Part shown: piece by piece, positions 1 through 6,967 of the stretch
Layout: each line of letters begins with the position of its first letter
Position numbering within the stretch: the stretch's first letter is position 1
Source of the DNA: Deltaproteobacteria bacterium
GTDB lineage: Bacteria; Desulfobacterota; Desulfobacteria; Desulfobacterales; BuS5
NCBI GenBank assembly: GCA_021157555.1
Contig: JAGGWL010000356.1
Span: 1 to 8,078 of the forward strand
Length of the DNA: 8,078 nucleotides
Reading direction: 5' to 3'
Position numbers and translations under genes: made by a program
Notes under the pieces: model-generated
Told to the model about the DNA's origin: nothing
The model's database searches: none
What the model saw: the letters and a program-made list of their open reading frames with translations, nothing else

Positions 1-970
1 CATCAATATCTACCATATCAAGATTATTAAGCTTCGCATACATTTCTGAAATAATAAGCATAGTATTTATCATTTCCATCAGATAATCACATTCTTCAAT
101 GGTGCCTGCCGCCATTTCCTTAAATTCATCCATGGACTTGCCGGTTGTGAGAACTATTTCAGCAAGGCCGCGAATTCTTGTCAAAGGACTTTTCAGGTCG
201 TGAGCTATATTGTCCGTCATCTCTTTCATTTCGTTTATCAATGTATTAATACGATCCAGCATGCTGTTGAAGGTGATCGCCAGTCTGTCGATTTCATCAC
301 CTCTTAAATTAACGGGAACTCTTTTTTCAAGTGCTCCGTCAGATATTTCGATAGCAGTACTGGTAATTCTCCCAATTCCTTTAAGAGCTCGTTTTGCCAT
401 AAACCATCCGGTTAATGCAGAAAAAACAGTCAGGATAATCATTGTTGTTCCAAACAGTTCCCGAAATGATTCCAGTAAACATTCGTCATCTTTTAACGAT
501 TGTCCAACTTGCAGGATTTTACCCGATCCTATAATGCTGTAAAGTATGCGTGCTTTATGGTGATGATGCTTTGGAATCTTTATTGTCTGAAACACATAAT
601 TCATGCCGCTATTCAAGCTGGTTAATGCGATTTGATCTATTTCAATATTTCCCCAGGAGGCCAAATTCGAGGCGGCAAGTTCTTCTCCTGTTAAAGTTAG
701 AATGCGAAAAAATATTTTATCTGCGCCTTCTGAGTCAGTTTCAATTTTTATTTCATTTTTAATCTTATCCAATCCGTAAACTAAAAGAGAAACAAATTCC
801 GTCTTATCGCTCAAAAGTTCCTGATCCACACGTTCCTGTATAGTAGAAACAATTAAAAAATAAATTCCAAGAAAGGCTAAAAAAAAGGAAATAACAAATA
901 TTGCCGTATACCAAAAGGTTAACCTGAAAGCGAGTGTAGCATGCAGCTTAAGCAGTTTCTTTAAGGACAT
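1..970 (-). CDS. Sensor histidine kinase, CusS/heavy-metal-type (partial, catalytic domain missing)
   Basis: An open frame runs from the ATG at 970 to the window edge: 323 codons with no stop, so the C-terminal ATP-binding domain lies outside. Visible order: membrane helix about 19-43, periplasmic sensor about 44-171, membrane helix about 172-192, HAMP about 193-245, then the dimerisation and phospho-acceptor domain with NIAHDLKSPLTRIRG. His257 is the expected phosphorylation site. The sensor contains PKHHHHK, four consecutive histidines at 135-138, a possible metal or pH site. GGAG at 980-977 is 6 bases before the ATG and lies inside the regulator gene, whose 3' end overlaps this gene by 23 bases. 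The kinase is thus the cognate partner of the upstream OmpR-type regulator. The H-box and HAMP place it near CusS/QseC-like kinases; the ligand is unknown. Confidence 0.93.
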   Translation of the reverse strand, partial: MSLKKLLKLHATLAFRLTFWYTAIFVISFFLAFLGIYFLIVSTIQERVDQELLSDKTEFVSLLVYGLDKIKNEIKIETDSEGADKIFFRILTLTGEELAASNLASWGNIEIDQIALTSLNSGMNYVFQTIKIPKHHHHKARILYSIIGSGKILQVGQSLKDDECLLESFRELFGTTMIILTVFSALTGWFMAKRALKGIGRITSTAIEISDGALEKRVPVNLRGDEIDRLAITFNSMLDRINTLINEMKEMTDNIAHDLKSPLTRIRGLAEIVLTTGKSMDEFKEMAAGTIEECDYLMEMINTMLIISEMYAKLNNLDMVDID

Positions 971-1625
971 ATCCGGCTCCGCGAATAGTGTGTATAAGCT
1001 TTGGCGAAAATCCCTTGTCAATTTTATCTCTCAACATGCATATCCTTGCTTCAACAACGTTTGTATGCGGATCAAAATTATAATCCCAAACATTCTCCAT
1101 TATCATGGTTTTGGAAACAACACGTCCTGAATTACGCATAAGGTATTCAAGCAGTGCAAATTCACGAGGCTGTAAATTTATTTTTTTGTTGTCTCTTGTA
1201 ACCTCGCGGGTAAGAATATTTATAGAAAGCTCACCGACAACAAAACCGGAAGATTCCGTTGTTCCACTGGCTCTGCGAATCAAGGCCTGAACGCGCGCCA
1301 GAAGCTCTGAAAAAGCAAAAGGCTTGGTCAAATAATCATCACATCCTGTTTGAAGCCCCTTTACCTTGTCAGAGACGGACCGTTTGGCGCTCAAAATCAG
1401 TATTGGTAAATTAATCTTTTGTTCCCTTAATTTTTTTATTAAAGTAAGGCCGTCTATCTTTGGCAGCATTATATCAATAATAGCTGCATCATAAGACTCA
1501 TTTAATGCCATGTGAAGGCCATCTTCTCCGTTATCCATATGATCCACTACAAACCCTGATTCTTTTAATCCTTTAATGACAAAAGAAGCAATTTTTAAAT
1601 CATCTTCGACCAATAGCAGACGCAT
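948..1625 (-). CDS. OmpR/CusR-family response regulator
   Basis: The protein has 225 residues. Residues 1-118 are a receiver domain: MRLLLVEDD with acidic Asp8-Asp9, phospho-acceptor Asp51 in IIDIMLPKIDG, Ser79 in LILSAK and Lys101 in LTKPF. Residues about 125-222 are a winged-helix DNA-binding domain with LQPREFALLEYLMRN and the typical end HTIRGAGYVL. The stretch NFDPHTNVVEARI resembles CusR/CopR regulators of metal resistance. The start at 1625 is preferred to the ATG at 1631, because AAGGTGA (1638-1632) ends directly at the upstream ATG but is 6 bases from this one, and the domain begins at MRLLLVEDD. The gene lies 13 bases after the ArnE-like gene and overlaps the kinase gene by 23 bases, so the three probably form one unit. 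The target genes are not visible; the adjacent membrane protein is a candidate. Confidence 0.96.
   Translation of the reverse strand: MRLLLVEDDLKIASFVIKGLKESGFVVDHMDNGEDGLHMALNESYDAAIIDIMLPKIDGLTLIKKLREQKINLPILILSAKRSVSDKVKGLQTGCDDYLTKPFAFSELLARVQALIRRASGTTESSGFVVGELSINILTREVTRDNKKINLQPREFALLEYLMRNSGRVVSKTMIMENVWDYNFDPHTNVVEARICMLRDKIDKGFSPKLIHTIRGAGYVLKETA
977..980 (-). promoter_or_regulatory. Kinase ribosome-binding site inside the response-regulator gene
   Basis: GGAG with a 6-base spacer to the ATG at 970 lies in the codons for Arg-Gly-Ala near the end of the regulator. This confirms the overlapping start and points to translational coupling of regulator and kinase. Confidence 0.65.
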
Positions 1626-1631
1626 GTTCAT

Positions 1632-1638
1632 TCACCTT
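1632..1638 (-). promoter_or_regulatory. Ribosome-binding site deciding the response-regulator start
   Basis: AAGGTGA directly follows the ArnE-like stop codon. It is 6 bases from the ATG at 1625 and touches the ATG at 1631, so the downstream start is favoured. Confidence 0.6.
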
Positions 1639-2007
1639 TTATTTTGCGGTGATCAGATAAACTCCAAAGCAAATCACAAGAATACCGGCCCACCTCATGA
1701 TTCCAATGGTTTCATTAAAGAATATTTGTCCTGCAAAAGCAGTAACAATATATCCCACGCTAAGTAACGGATAAGCATAACTTACTTCAACCCGGGAAAG
1801 CACCATTAACCAGACTATAACACTTACAAGGTAACAGCCGAATCCGGTGATAATAAAAGGATTCACGGCCACTTTAAGACCAATCGGGATGATGTTATTA
1901 ATGGTAAAAGTAAAACTACCTATTGTACGCATTCCCTGCTTAAGTACCAGTTGCGCACAGGCATTCAGCAAAACACCAAAAAGAATTAATGGTAAATATT
2001 TATTCAT
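1639..2007 (-). CDS. ArnE-like small membrane protein of the SMR/EamA (DMT) superfamily
   Basis: The protein has 122 residues with four predicted membrane helices at about 4-23, 51-70, 75-96 and 103-120, the layout of small multidrug resistance proteins. LLNACAQLVLKQGM in helix 1 and VSYAYPLLSVGYIVTA in helix 3 resemble ArnE, the small subunit of the aminoarabinose-lipid flippase, more than drug pumps. Asn15 lies where EmrE has its essential Glu14, so proton-coupled drug efflux is unlikely. Flipping or transport of a lipid-linked sugar or a small metabolite is the best guess; the substrate is unknown. No ArnF-like partner gene is adjacent, so it may act as a homodimer. The ATG at 2007 is preceded by only a weak purine stretch. 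A 65-base gap separates it from the thiolase-like gene, and a two-component regulator starts 13 bases after its stop. Confidence 0.82.
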   Translation of the reverse strand: MNKYLPLILFGVLLNACAQLVLKQGMRTIGSFTFTINNIIPIGLKVAVNPFIITGFGCYLVSVIVWLMVLSRVEVSYAYPLLSVGYIVTAFAGQIFFNETIGIMRWAGILVICFGVYLITAK

Positions 2008-2072
2008 TTCTTATACTCAACATTTGGTTCCTACCAGATTTTCTATAAGGCTATATAATTTTTATTAGGGAA

Positions 2073-3572
2073 CTATTTAAAATAAAATCGGTTTAATTGG
2101 GTGGATGAATCATGTTTTACATTACCCGTTTTTCCAATCGGCTCCTCTTTTGTCATCTGTTCTATCGACCCGTTTCCGGATTCTACGTTCGCAATAAATC
2201 TATTCCCTGCTTGATCACGTCCCACTAAAACAGCATCATGCGGTTGTCCATCCCTGTTGTATTTCACGATAAAGGATTCAACAGTCCCCTTCCCTTCCAT
2301 CTTGTCCACAACATTAACCGCGGGATATTTTACAGGCTTTTTCTGCGGGTCATGAGGCGTCCATGGAATTTCACCAGGATTGGCATTATAAATACCTATG
2401 GAATGTTTGCTTAGAAACCAGCTTATACTATGAATCATTCCAAAAGATTCGGACTTTTTTCTCAAAATATCCATCATCTGACAAATTGCATGCATTGTAT
2501 AATTGTTTCCAGCGCCTCCAAAAGACGCGAGACCGCCTGTGACAGTAAGGGGCCTGGGATCTGTAGACGACATTTTCAGCATTTCTCTAACAATTCTTGG
2601 TACGCAGGGAAAACAGCTATAAAAATCTAAAAATTGAATTTCATCTAAAGAGACAGGGACGCTATTTAACGCTAAATCAACTGCTTCGGATACCGAAGGA
2701 CTTGCCCATAATTCAGGGCGTTCAGAAACCAAAAAATTATCTTCTGCAGCGCCGCTTCCACGCAAAAATATCATTTTGTCTTTAGATATGCCGTAAGCCT
2801 CAGCCTTTTCCAGATTAGTCATAATAACGGCTGCTGCCTGATTTATGCTCATGTTTGCGCACATTGCCTTGGTATATGGGAATACTACCATTTTATTCTT
2901 ATCTGTTGGAGTTGCTATATCTTTAGCACTCATAAACTTTTTTGACCAGGAATGCTGGTTTTTGGAGGCTATTTTAGAAAAATCTGAACAAAAGGATGAG
3001 AGTTCAAGCATGTGATCTTCCATGGTTTTACCCCAATGCGCTCTGAGAGCATTTTCAAACATAGCATACATAAAAATTGGCAATGTTAATCCATAACGAG
3101 CCTCATTATGTGTATATGGCTGCCTTTTATCGCCGACAAACATGGCACCTGGTTTGTCATAATTGGAAACGTAATATTCGAATGCAGTACCGAAGTGAGG
3201 TATCTTTTCTTTTGTATAAAATGATTCTGCACCGCAAATCAGCACAACTTCGGCCTTTCCGGTATAAATCTTCTCTGCATTTTCGTTAACAAACCATTGA
3301 GGTGTTACACCACCTATCGTGGAATAATTTGTTCTTGCTGACTCTATACCAAGAATTTTTGCCAAATTTTCTCCAGGTTTTTCCAGTATCCTGGATAAAC
3401 AGTTAACAATACAGATAGTATCTATACCGCCAAGGTCGGAAATGGCTGCATCTTTCGCTGCCATCCGGCAAGCTTCTGCCATAAACTCAACTGGATCTTT
3501 TTGTTTTTCTGTTTTTTCTCTGTTTGTTAATTCTGCTGCTCCTACAAGAACGGGAATTTTTTTTTTATCCAT
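2073..3572 (-). CDS. SCP2-type thiolase-like protein (TLP1-like), probably not a classical thiolase
   Basis: The protein has 499 residues. Residues about 5-400 have the thiolase fold: ICGAESF at 112-118, DFYSCFP at 316-322 where thiolases have the NEAF motif, GGLASFGGAGNNY at 346-358 in the GHP region, and SKHSIGIY at 388-395 in place of the CxG motif. At the usual nucleophile position (about 83-92) the sequence is STIGGVTPQ, with no cysteine. Residues about 415-485 form an extra small domain like the additional C-terminal domain of thiolase-like protein type 1. Family knowledge: such proteins are annotated as acetyl-CoA acetyltransferase but lack the catalytic residues; acyl-CoA binding is plausible. 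The start is the ATG at 3572, which has AAAGGAA about 8 bases upstream. A TTG at 3590 is in frame but sits inside the upstream stop region. It follows the stress gene by 14 bases, so the two are probably co-transcribed. Confidence 0.87.
   Translation of the reverse strand: MDKKKIPVLVGAAELTNREKTEKQKDPVEFMAEACRMAAKDAAISDLGGIDTICIVNCLSRILEKPGENLAKILGIESARTNYSTIGGVTPQWFVNENAEKIYTGKAEVVLICGAESFYTKEKIPHFGTAFEYYVSNYDKPGAMFVGDKRQPYTHNEARYGLTLPIFMYAMFENALRAHWGKTMEDHMLELSSFCSDFSKIASKNQHSWSKKFMSAKDIATPTDKNKMVVFPYTKAMCANMSINQAAAVIMTNLEKAEAYGISKDKMIFLRGSGAAEDNFLVSERPELWASPSVSEAVDLALNSVPVSLDEIQFLDFYSCFPCVPRIVREMLKMSSTDPRPLTVTGGLASFGGAGNNYTMHAICQMMDILRKKSESFGMIHSISWFLSKHSIGIYNANPGEIPWTPHDPQKKPVKYPAVNVVDKMEGKGTVESFIVKYNRDGQPHDAVLVGRDQAGNRFIANVESGNGSIEQMTKEEPIGKTGNVKHDSSTQLNRFYFK
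3557..3566 (-). repeat. A10 homopolymer at codons 3-6 of the thiolase-like gene
   Basis: Ten adenines follow ATGGAT directly, coding Lys-Lys-Lys and the first base of Ile. A slip of one base here would abolish the protein at once, so it is a possible on/off site. AT-rich bias is the simpler explanation. Confidence 0.8.
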
Positions 3573-3580
3573 AAGATACG

Positions 3581-3587
3581 TTCCTTT
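3581..3587 (-). promoter_or_regulatory. Ribosome-binding site deciding the thiolase-like start
   Basis: AAAGGAA at 3587-3581, beginning at the last base of the universal stress gene's stop codon, is spaced 8 bases from the ATG at 3572. It therefore supports the ATG rather than the TTG at 3590. Confidence 0.65.
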
Positions 3588-4426
3588 CAAAGTGACAATC
3601 GGTTTGCCACGTAATTGGGCCCTACGATTAAAAGGTTATTATATATGGTCGAATGAATTGACTCCATTTTACTGCCAAATAAAATATTCCTAATCAGGCC
3701 ATGACCGTATGCACCCAAAACAACAAAAGAATCATGGGGAACATCGTAAAGGTTCTCTTCAAATTTTCCTTTATCAAAAAACAGCCATTTATTCAGGTGG
3801 CGGTTCAAGCGGTCCTCCATATTCTGGTCCTGGACCATTTTTTCATAATCTCTTCGGGTATTTTTTTTTTCAAGCCTTGTTAATATGTTTAGCGGCATGC
3901 CAGAGATGTCACTGATTTGCAATCCAAGGCGAAGTGCATTTACAGCATTGGCCGATCCACCAAAAAAGACGGTTATGCTGTGCCATTCCTTAAAGACCGG
4001 ACTTGTCAAAAGAACCGGAAAAAATGCCGCTTTCACAATTTTTCTTACCTTGGCACCTATGTTGCCAAGAGTAATTTTTGAAGTTGCATCACTAATACTG
4101 CGAGGGCAGCACATATAATCAAATTCAGTATTAATATCAGGCAGGGTTGAGGCAGTATAATGTTTAGGTGTATAAAATCTTGGTTTAAAGCCTCCCTGCT
4201 CAAGAAGTTCCGAAGCGTGTTGTATGGCTGTGTCAGGTGCAGTCAGATATGAATTGTCAAGATCAATCTGTACGACTTCATTTTTAAAATACATTAAAAA
4301 TTTAGCATGTTTTGGAATGTAAATCACAGGAGCTATCCCGACCTGGTTGCAAAAATAAATGGATTGTAACAGGGTCTCTCTTCCCACGGGTGTGTTTCTA
4401 AAAATATGAAATAATTGATGATTCAT
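3587..4426 (-). CDS. Universal stress protein, probable tandem UspA domains
   Basis: The protein has 279 residues, about twice a single UspA domain. The C-terminal half (about 148-275) is a clear Usp domain: a first strand ITVFFGGS and a complete ATP-binding signature G-x2-G-x9-G-S from Gly238 to Ser252, followed by the usual hydrophobic last strand LLIVGPN. The N-terminal half (about 1-145) is a degenerate second copy without the nucleotide signature. No signal peptide or membrane helix is seen. Family role: ATP-binding stress proteins that often bind or modulate transporters. The ClC gene immediately upstream suggests a regulatory link to anion transport, by inference. The ATG at 4426 has an excellent GAGGAG (4438-4433) 6 bases upstream. 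An A10 run at codons 186-189 could slip. A thiolase-like gene starts 14 bases after the stop. Confidence 0.85.
   Translation of the reverse strand: MNHQLFHIFRNTPVGRETLLQSIYFCNQVGIAPVIYIPKHAKFLMYFKNEVVQIDLDNSYLTAPDTAIQHASELLEQGGFKPRFYTPKHYTASTLPDINTEFDYMCCPRSISDATSKITLGNIGAKVRKIVKAAFFPVLLTSPVFKEWHSITVFFGGSANAVNALRLGLQISDISGMPLNILTRLEKKNTRRDYEKMVQDQNMEDRLNRHLNKWLFFDKGKFEENLYDVPHDSFVVLGAYGHGLIRNILFGSKMESIHSTIYNNLLIVGPNYVANRLSL
3861..3870 (-). repeat. A10 homopolymer inside the universal stress gene
   Basis: Ten consecutive adenines on the coding strand span the codons for Glu186-Lys-Lys-Asn189. Such tracts are prone to replication or transcriptional slippage; the frame is intact here. Confidence 0.8.
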
Positions 4427-4432
4427 TTTATA

Positions 4433-4438
4433 CTCCTC
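4433..4438 (-). promoter_or_regulatory. Strong ribosome-binding site of the universal stress gene
   Basis: GAGGAG on the coding strand with a 6-base spacer to the ATG at 4426 is the best Shine-Dalgarno match in the window. It fixes this start and suggests high translation of the stress protein compared with its neighbours. Confidence 0.7.
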
Positions 4439-4471
4439 ATGTTTTACCCCAATGGCTCACTCAGGAATTAC

Positions 4472-6196
4472 TCAATCCAGAGTTTGAACCATGAGTTCTT
4501 TGCGGTATTGATCTAAAAGAGTCGCTTTGGATATTATACCGATAAACTTGTTGTTGGCCACGACAGGTATACTAAACAGGTGTTTTCTATCCATTATATT
4601 AAGTATTTCAGATAGATCATCATCCGGATAAACCTTATCTACATCAGTATCCATTATCTGCCATAAAAACACTGCGTTGTACATATCCGAATTAAAGATA
4701 TAGGATCTTATGCTGTCAAGATGGATTAATCCCAGGAAACGGCCTGTTTTTTCATCCTCAACCGGAAAAATATTTCTTCGCGACTTTTTAATAATATGAA
4801 TAAATTCGCCCAGCCTCATATTCTGGTTAACGGTTAAGCAATCTCTTTCAAGCAGTTCCGGTACGCTTAAATCCGACAACACTCTTGCATCAGTGCCTGG
4901 TCTGAGAAGCTGTCCCTTGGCAACCAAAGCTTTAAGATAAAACGAGGCTGGCTCAATATAATGACATAATGTGGTGGAAACAGATGATACAATTAAAAGA
5001 GGCAGAATTACATTATAGCCTCCTGTGATTTCGACTATAAGGAAAATTCCTGTAAGAGGCGCTTGCAGCATACCGCTGATTAGTCCTGCCATTCCAAGGA
5101 GCGCATAACAACCTTCATTAACCCATGATAACGAAGGGTATATTATGGCAAGAGCGCGATAGTATGTCAGTCCTGCAAGGCTTCCTATTACAAGACAGGG
5201 GGCAAATATACCGCCTGATCCCCCTGAGCCGAGCGTAAGGGATGTGGCAAAAATTTTAGCGAACAGAGCAATTGCCACAACTAAAAGTCCCTGTGTAAAA
5301 TTTTCGTTTATCATACTTCCTATGAAATGATAGCCTTCACCAAGAACAACAGGTAAAAACATGCCTATTATTCCAACTGCACATCCTCCGGCGGCAGCAC
5401 GCACCCATAAAGGGATCTGGATTTTTTCAGAAATTCCTCGAACGGTTTTTAAAGATCGGGTGAGAAAAATTGTTACAACGGCCGTAAAAATGGCAAGGCC
5501 AAAAGATGCCCCAATGTCAAAAAAAGTTATATCAAAATTGTGATGCGCAAATGCAATACTATTCCCCTGAAGGAATCGGCTGATCTCGGTTCCTGCAACT
5601 GAAGCAATTGCTATGGGAACAATATTGCTCGCTTTCCATTCACCCAGGATTACTTCTATTGAAAAGACAAGTCCGGAGATTGGCGCATTAAAGATGGATG
5701 ATATGGCACCAGCCGCTCCGCATCCGACTATAATTATTCTTTGCCTGTCATTAAGGGAAAAAAAACTGGCAATATTAGCTCCTATAGCAGCTCCACTCAT
5801 GACAACCGGAGCTTCAGGGCCTGCAGATCCGCCGCTGCCAATTGTTAAACAGCTTGATATAATCCTCGAAAAGCTTGAACGGAAGCGTAACAAACCACCA
5901 TAGCTGGAGACGCTGTAAACGACCTCGGGCACGCCATGGCCAGCACCTTCATTAACTATTTTTTCCAGAAATATAGATGAAAGAGCGGCTCCGATTGCGG
6001 GTAATATAAATGCCCACCAATAATGCCGAAAAGGATGCAGCCAATCGAATAAGATCAGAATAGAACGGTTTAGGGCTACGGCAGCCAGGCCGCTGCAGCT
6101 TCCAACAATAACCGCAATTAATATCAGCAAAAGACGGTCGTCTGAACGAAAAAAATTCCATTTAAAAGGATTGCGCCATGATTTAAAAATGCTCAT
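4472..6196 (-). CDS. ClC-family chloride channel/transporter with C-terminal CBS pair
   Basis: This 574-residue membrane protein has a ClC pore domain (about 20-430) followed by two CBS domains (about 443-500 and 512-568). The ion-path motifs are visible: GHGVP at 86-90 (GSGIP class, His87 where E. coli ClC has Ser107), GPEAP at 126-130 with the gating Glu128, and GSGGSGGIFAP at 323-333. SFYLKAL near 418-424 supplies the probable central tyrosine, Tyr420. In FSIEV, Val182 occupies the place of the internal proton-transfer glutamate (Glu203 of ClC-ec1), as in animal ClC channels. Anion conduction is therefore certain by family, but channel versus H+/Cl- exchange is open. CBS pairs usually bind adenine nucleotides and tune gating. 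The gene starts 10 bases after the EIIA fusion gene and precedes a universal stress gene by 45 bases. Confidence 0.95.
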   Translation of the reverse strand: MSIFKSWRNPFKWNFFRSDDRLLLILIAVIVGSCSGLAAVALNRSILILFDWLHPFRHYWWAFILPAIGAALSSIFLEKIVNEGAGHGVPEVVYSVSSYGGLLRFRSSFSRIISSCLTIGSGGSAGPEAPVVMSGAAIGANIASFFSLNDRQRIIIVGCGAAGAISSIFNAPISGLVFSIEVILGEWKASNIVPIAIASVAGTEISRFLQGNSIAFAHHNFDITFFDIGASFGLAIFTAVVTIFLTRSLKTVRGISEKIQIPLWVRAAAGGCAVGIIGMFLPVVLGEGYHFIGSMINENFTQGLLVVAIALFAKIFATSLTLGSGGSGGIFAPCLVIGSLAGLTYYRALAIIYPSLSWVNEGCYALLGMAGLISGMLQAPLTGIFLIVEITGGYNVILPLLIVSSVSTTLCHYIEPASFYLKALVAKGQLLRPGTDARVLSDLSVPELLERDCLTVNQNMRLGEFIHIIKKSRRNIFPVEDEKTGRFLGLIHLDSIRSYIFNSDMYNAVFLWQIMDTDVDKVYPDDDLSEILNIMDRKHLFSIPVVANNKFIGIISKATLLDQYRKELMVQTLD

Positions 6197-6206
6197 AGAA
6201 TCCAGT

Positions 6207-6902
6207 CTAAAAATCGCCGATTTGGTCTATTTCTTTTTCATAATCAGCTATTTTTGCGTAAAATAAATCATGAGCAGGAGATGTTTTTAAAAATTCTATA
6301 AATAGCTTGTTACGAACACAAAAAGATAATCGTGAAAGAAGATGAAGGTGTGTTTTAACTGATATACTTAAAAGAATGAACATGATAAAAACAGGTTTAT
6401 TGTCTATGGATCCAAAGTCTACAGGCTTTTCAAAAAAACAGGTTATTATTGCGGAATTTTTATGCATTTCTGATAATGGAGTGCGTGGATGCGGAATGGC
6501 AACTCCGTTTCCAATACCTGTTGAAGCAAGAGACTCTCGCTCAATCAACGTTGCAAGTAGTTCTTTTTTATTTTTTATTAATAAATCAGGTATCTTATCT
6601 ATTGCGTCTTTAAGTACTTTTTCAACAGTTTGCCCATTAATACCATATAGCACAGATCCACGTTGCATTGCAGGGAGCAAATTTTCCGGCTGTAGATTTT
6701 TTTCTTGATCAATCTCTTTTTTTGATAAAAAAAATGAGAGGTTATGAGCCTCAGCCCACTTTTTCATCACAGCTTCGCGCATAATATAAATATTACCGCT
6801 TTTTTGCATGGGAATTCTGCCCTGTCTGACCCAGCGCTCTATCGTATTCCAAGGCAAATTCAGTCTGTTGGCAACTTCATGTATAGTTAGTTCCATAGTC
6901 AT
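6207..6902 (-). CDS. DNA-binding helix-turn-helix / PTS EIIA-Ntr (PtsN-like) fusion regulator
   Basis: This 231-residue soluble protein has two domains. Residues about 4-52 look like an excisionase/MerR-type helix-turn-helix: LTIHEVANRL, then TIERWVRQGRIP, then a basic wing and a tryptophan at 49. Residues about 85-225 match PTS EIIA of the fructose/nitrogen class. The signature GIGNGVAIPHPR contains His138, the expected phospho-acceptor. A polar linker (about 55-80) joins them. Family knowledge: EIIA-Ntr is phosphorylated by EI-Ntr and NPr and in enterobacteria controls K+ transport through TrkA and KdpD. No other PTS gene is in the window. It lies between ktrA and a ClC gene, 10 bases before the latter, so it may regulate this array. 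The ATG at 6902 has a weak GGAT 7 bases upstream; the ATG at 6896 is the alternative start. The 65-base upstream gap holds no convincing promoter. Confidence 0.88.
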   Translation of the reverse strand: MTMELTIHEVANRLNLPWNTIERWVRQGRIPMQKSGNIYIMREAVMKKWAEAHNLSFFLSKKEIDQEKNLQPENLLPAMQRGSVLYGINGQTVEKVLKDAIDKIPDLLIKNKKELLATLIERESLASTGIGNGVAIPHPRTPLSEMHKNSAIITCFFEKPVDFGSIDNKPVFIMFILLSISVKTHLHLLSRLSFCVRNKLFIEFLKTSPAHDLFYAKIADYEKEIDQIGDF

Positions 6903-6967
6903 AATAAATATCCGATTCTTTCGTCCCGTTAGAGTAGGCTATTTGAATACATGTTGCGTAATTTTTT

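Noticed and set aside
210..762. Plus-strand reading frames of 110 and 70 codons
   Set aside because: They lie antisense to the histidine kinase, which has a continuous frame with recognisable domains, and they resemble no protein family.
2008..2072. Possible promoter or terminator between the thiolase-like and ArnE-like genes
   Set aside because: TATA-like stretches and a 4-bp hairpin (TGGT/ACCA) are too weak to call, though a promoter for the downstream unit would be logical here.
3573..3590. TTG start that would lengthen the thiolase-like protein by six residues
   Set aside because: AAAGGAA lies downstream of this TTG and is well spaced for the ATG at 3572.
5613..5903. Plus-strand reading frame of 96 codons
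   Set aside because: It is a shadow of the ClC gene, antisense to its conserved pore motifs.
6903..6967. Possible promoter or operator before the HTH-EIIA gene
   Set aside because: The gap is AT-rich, but I could not find a -35/-10 pair or a clear palindrome.
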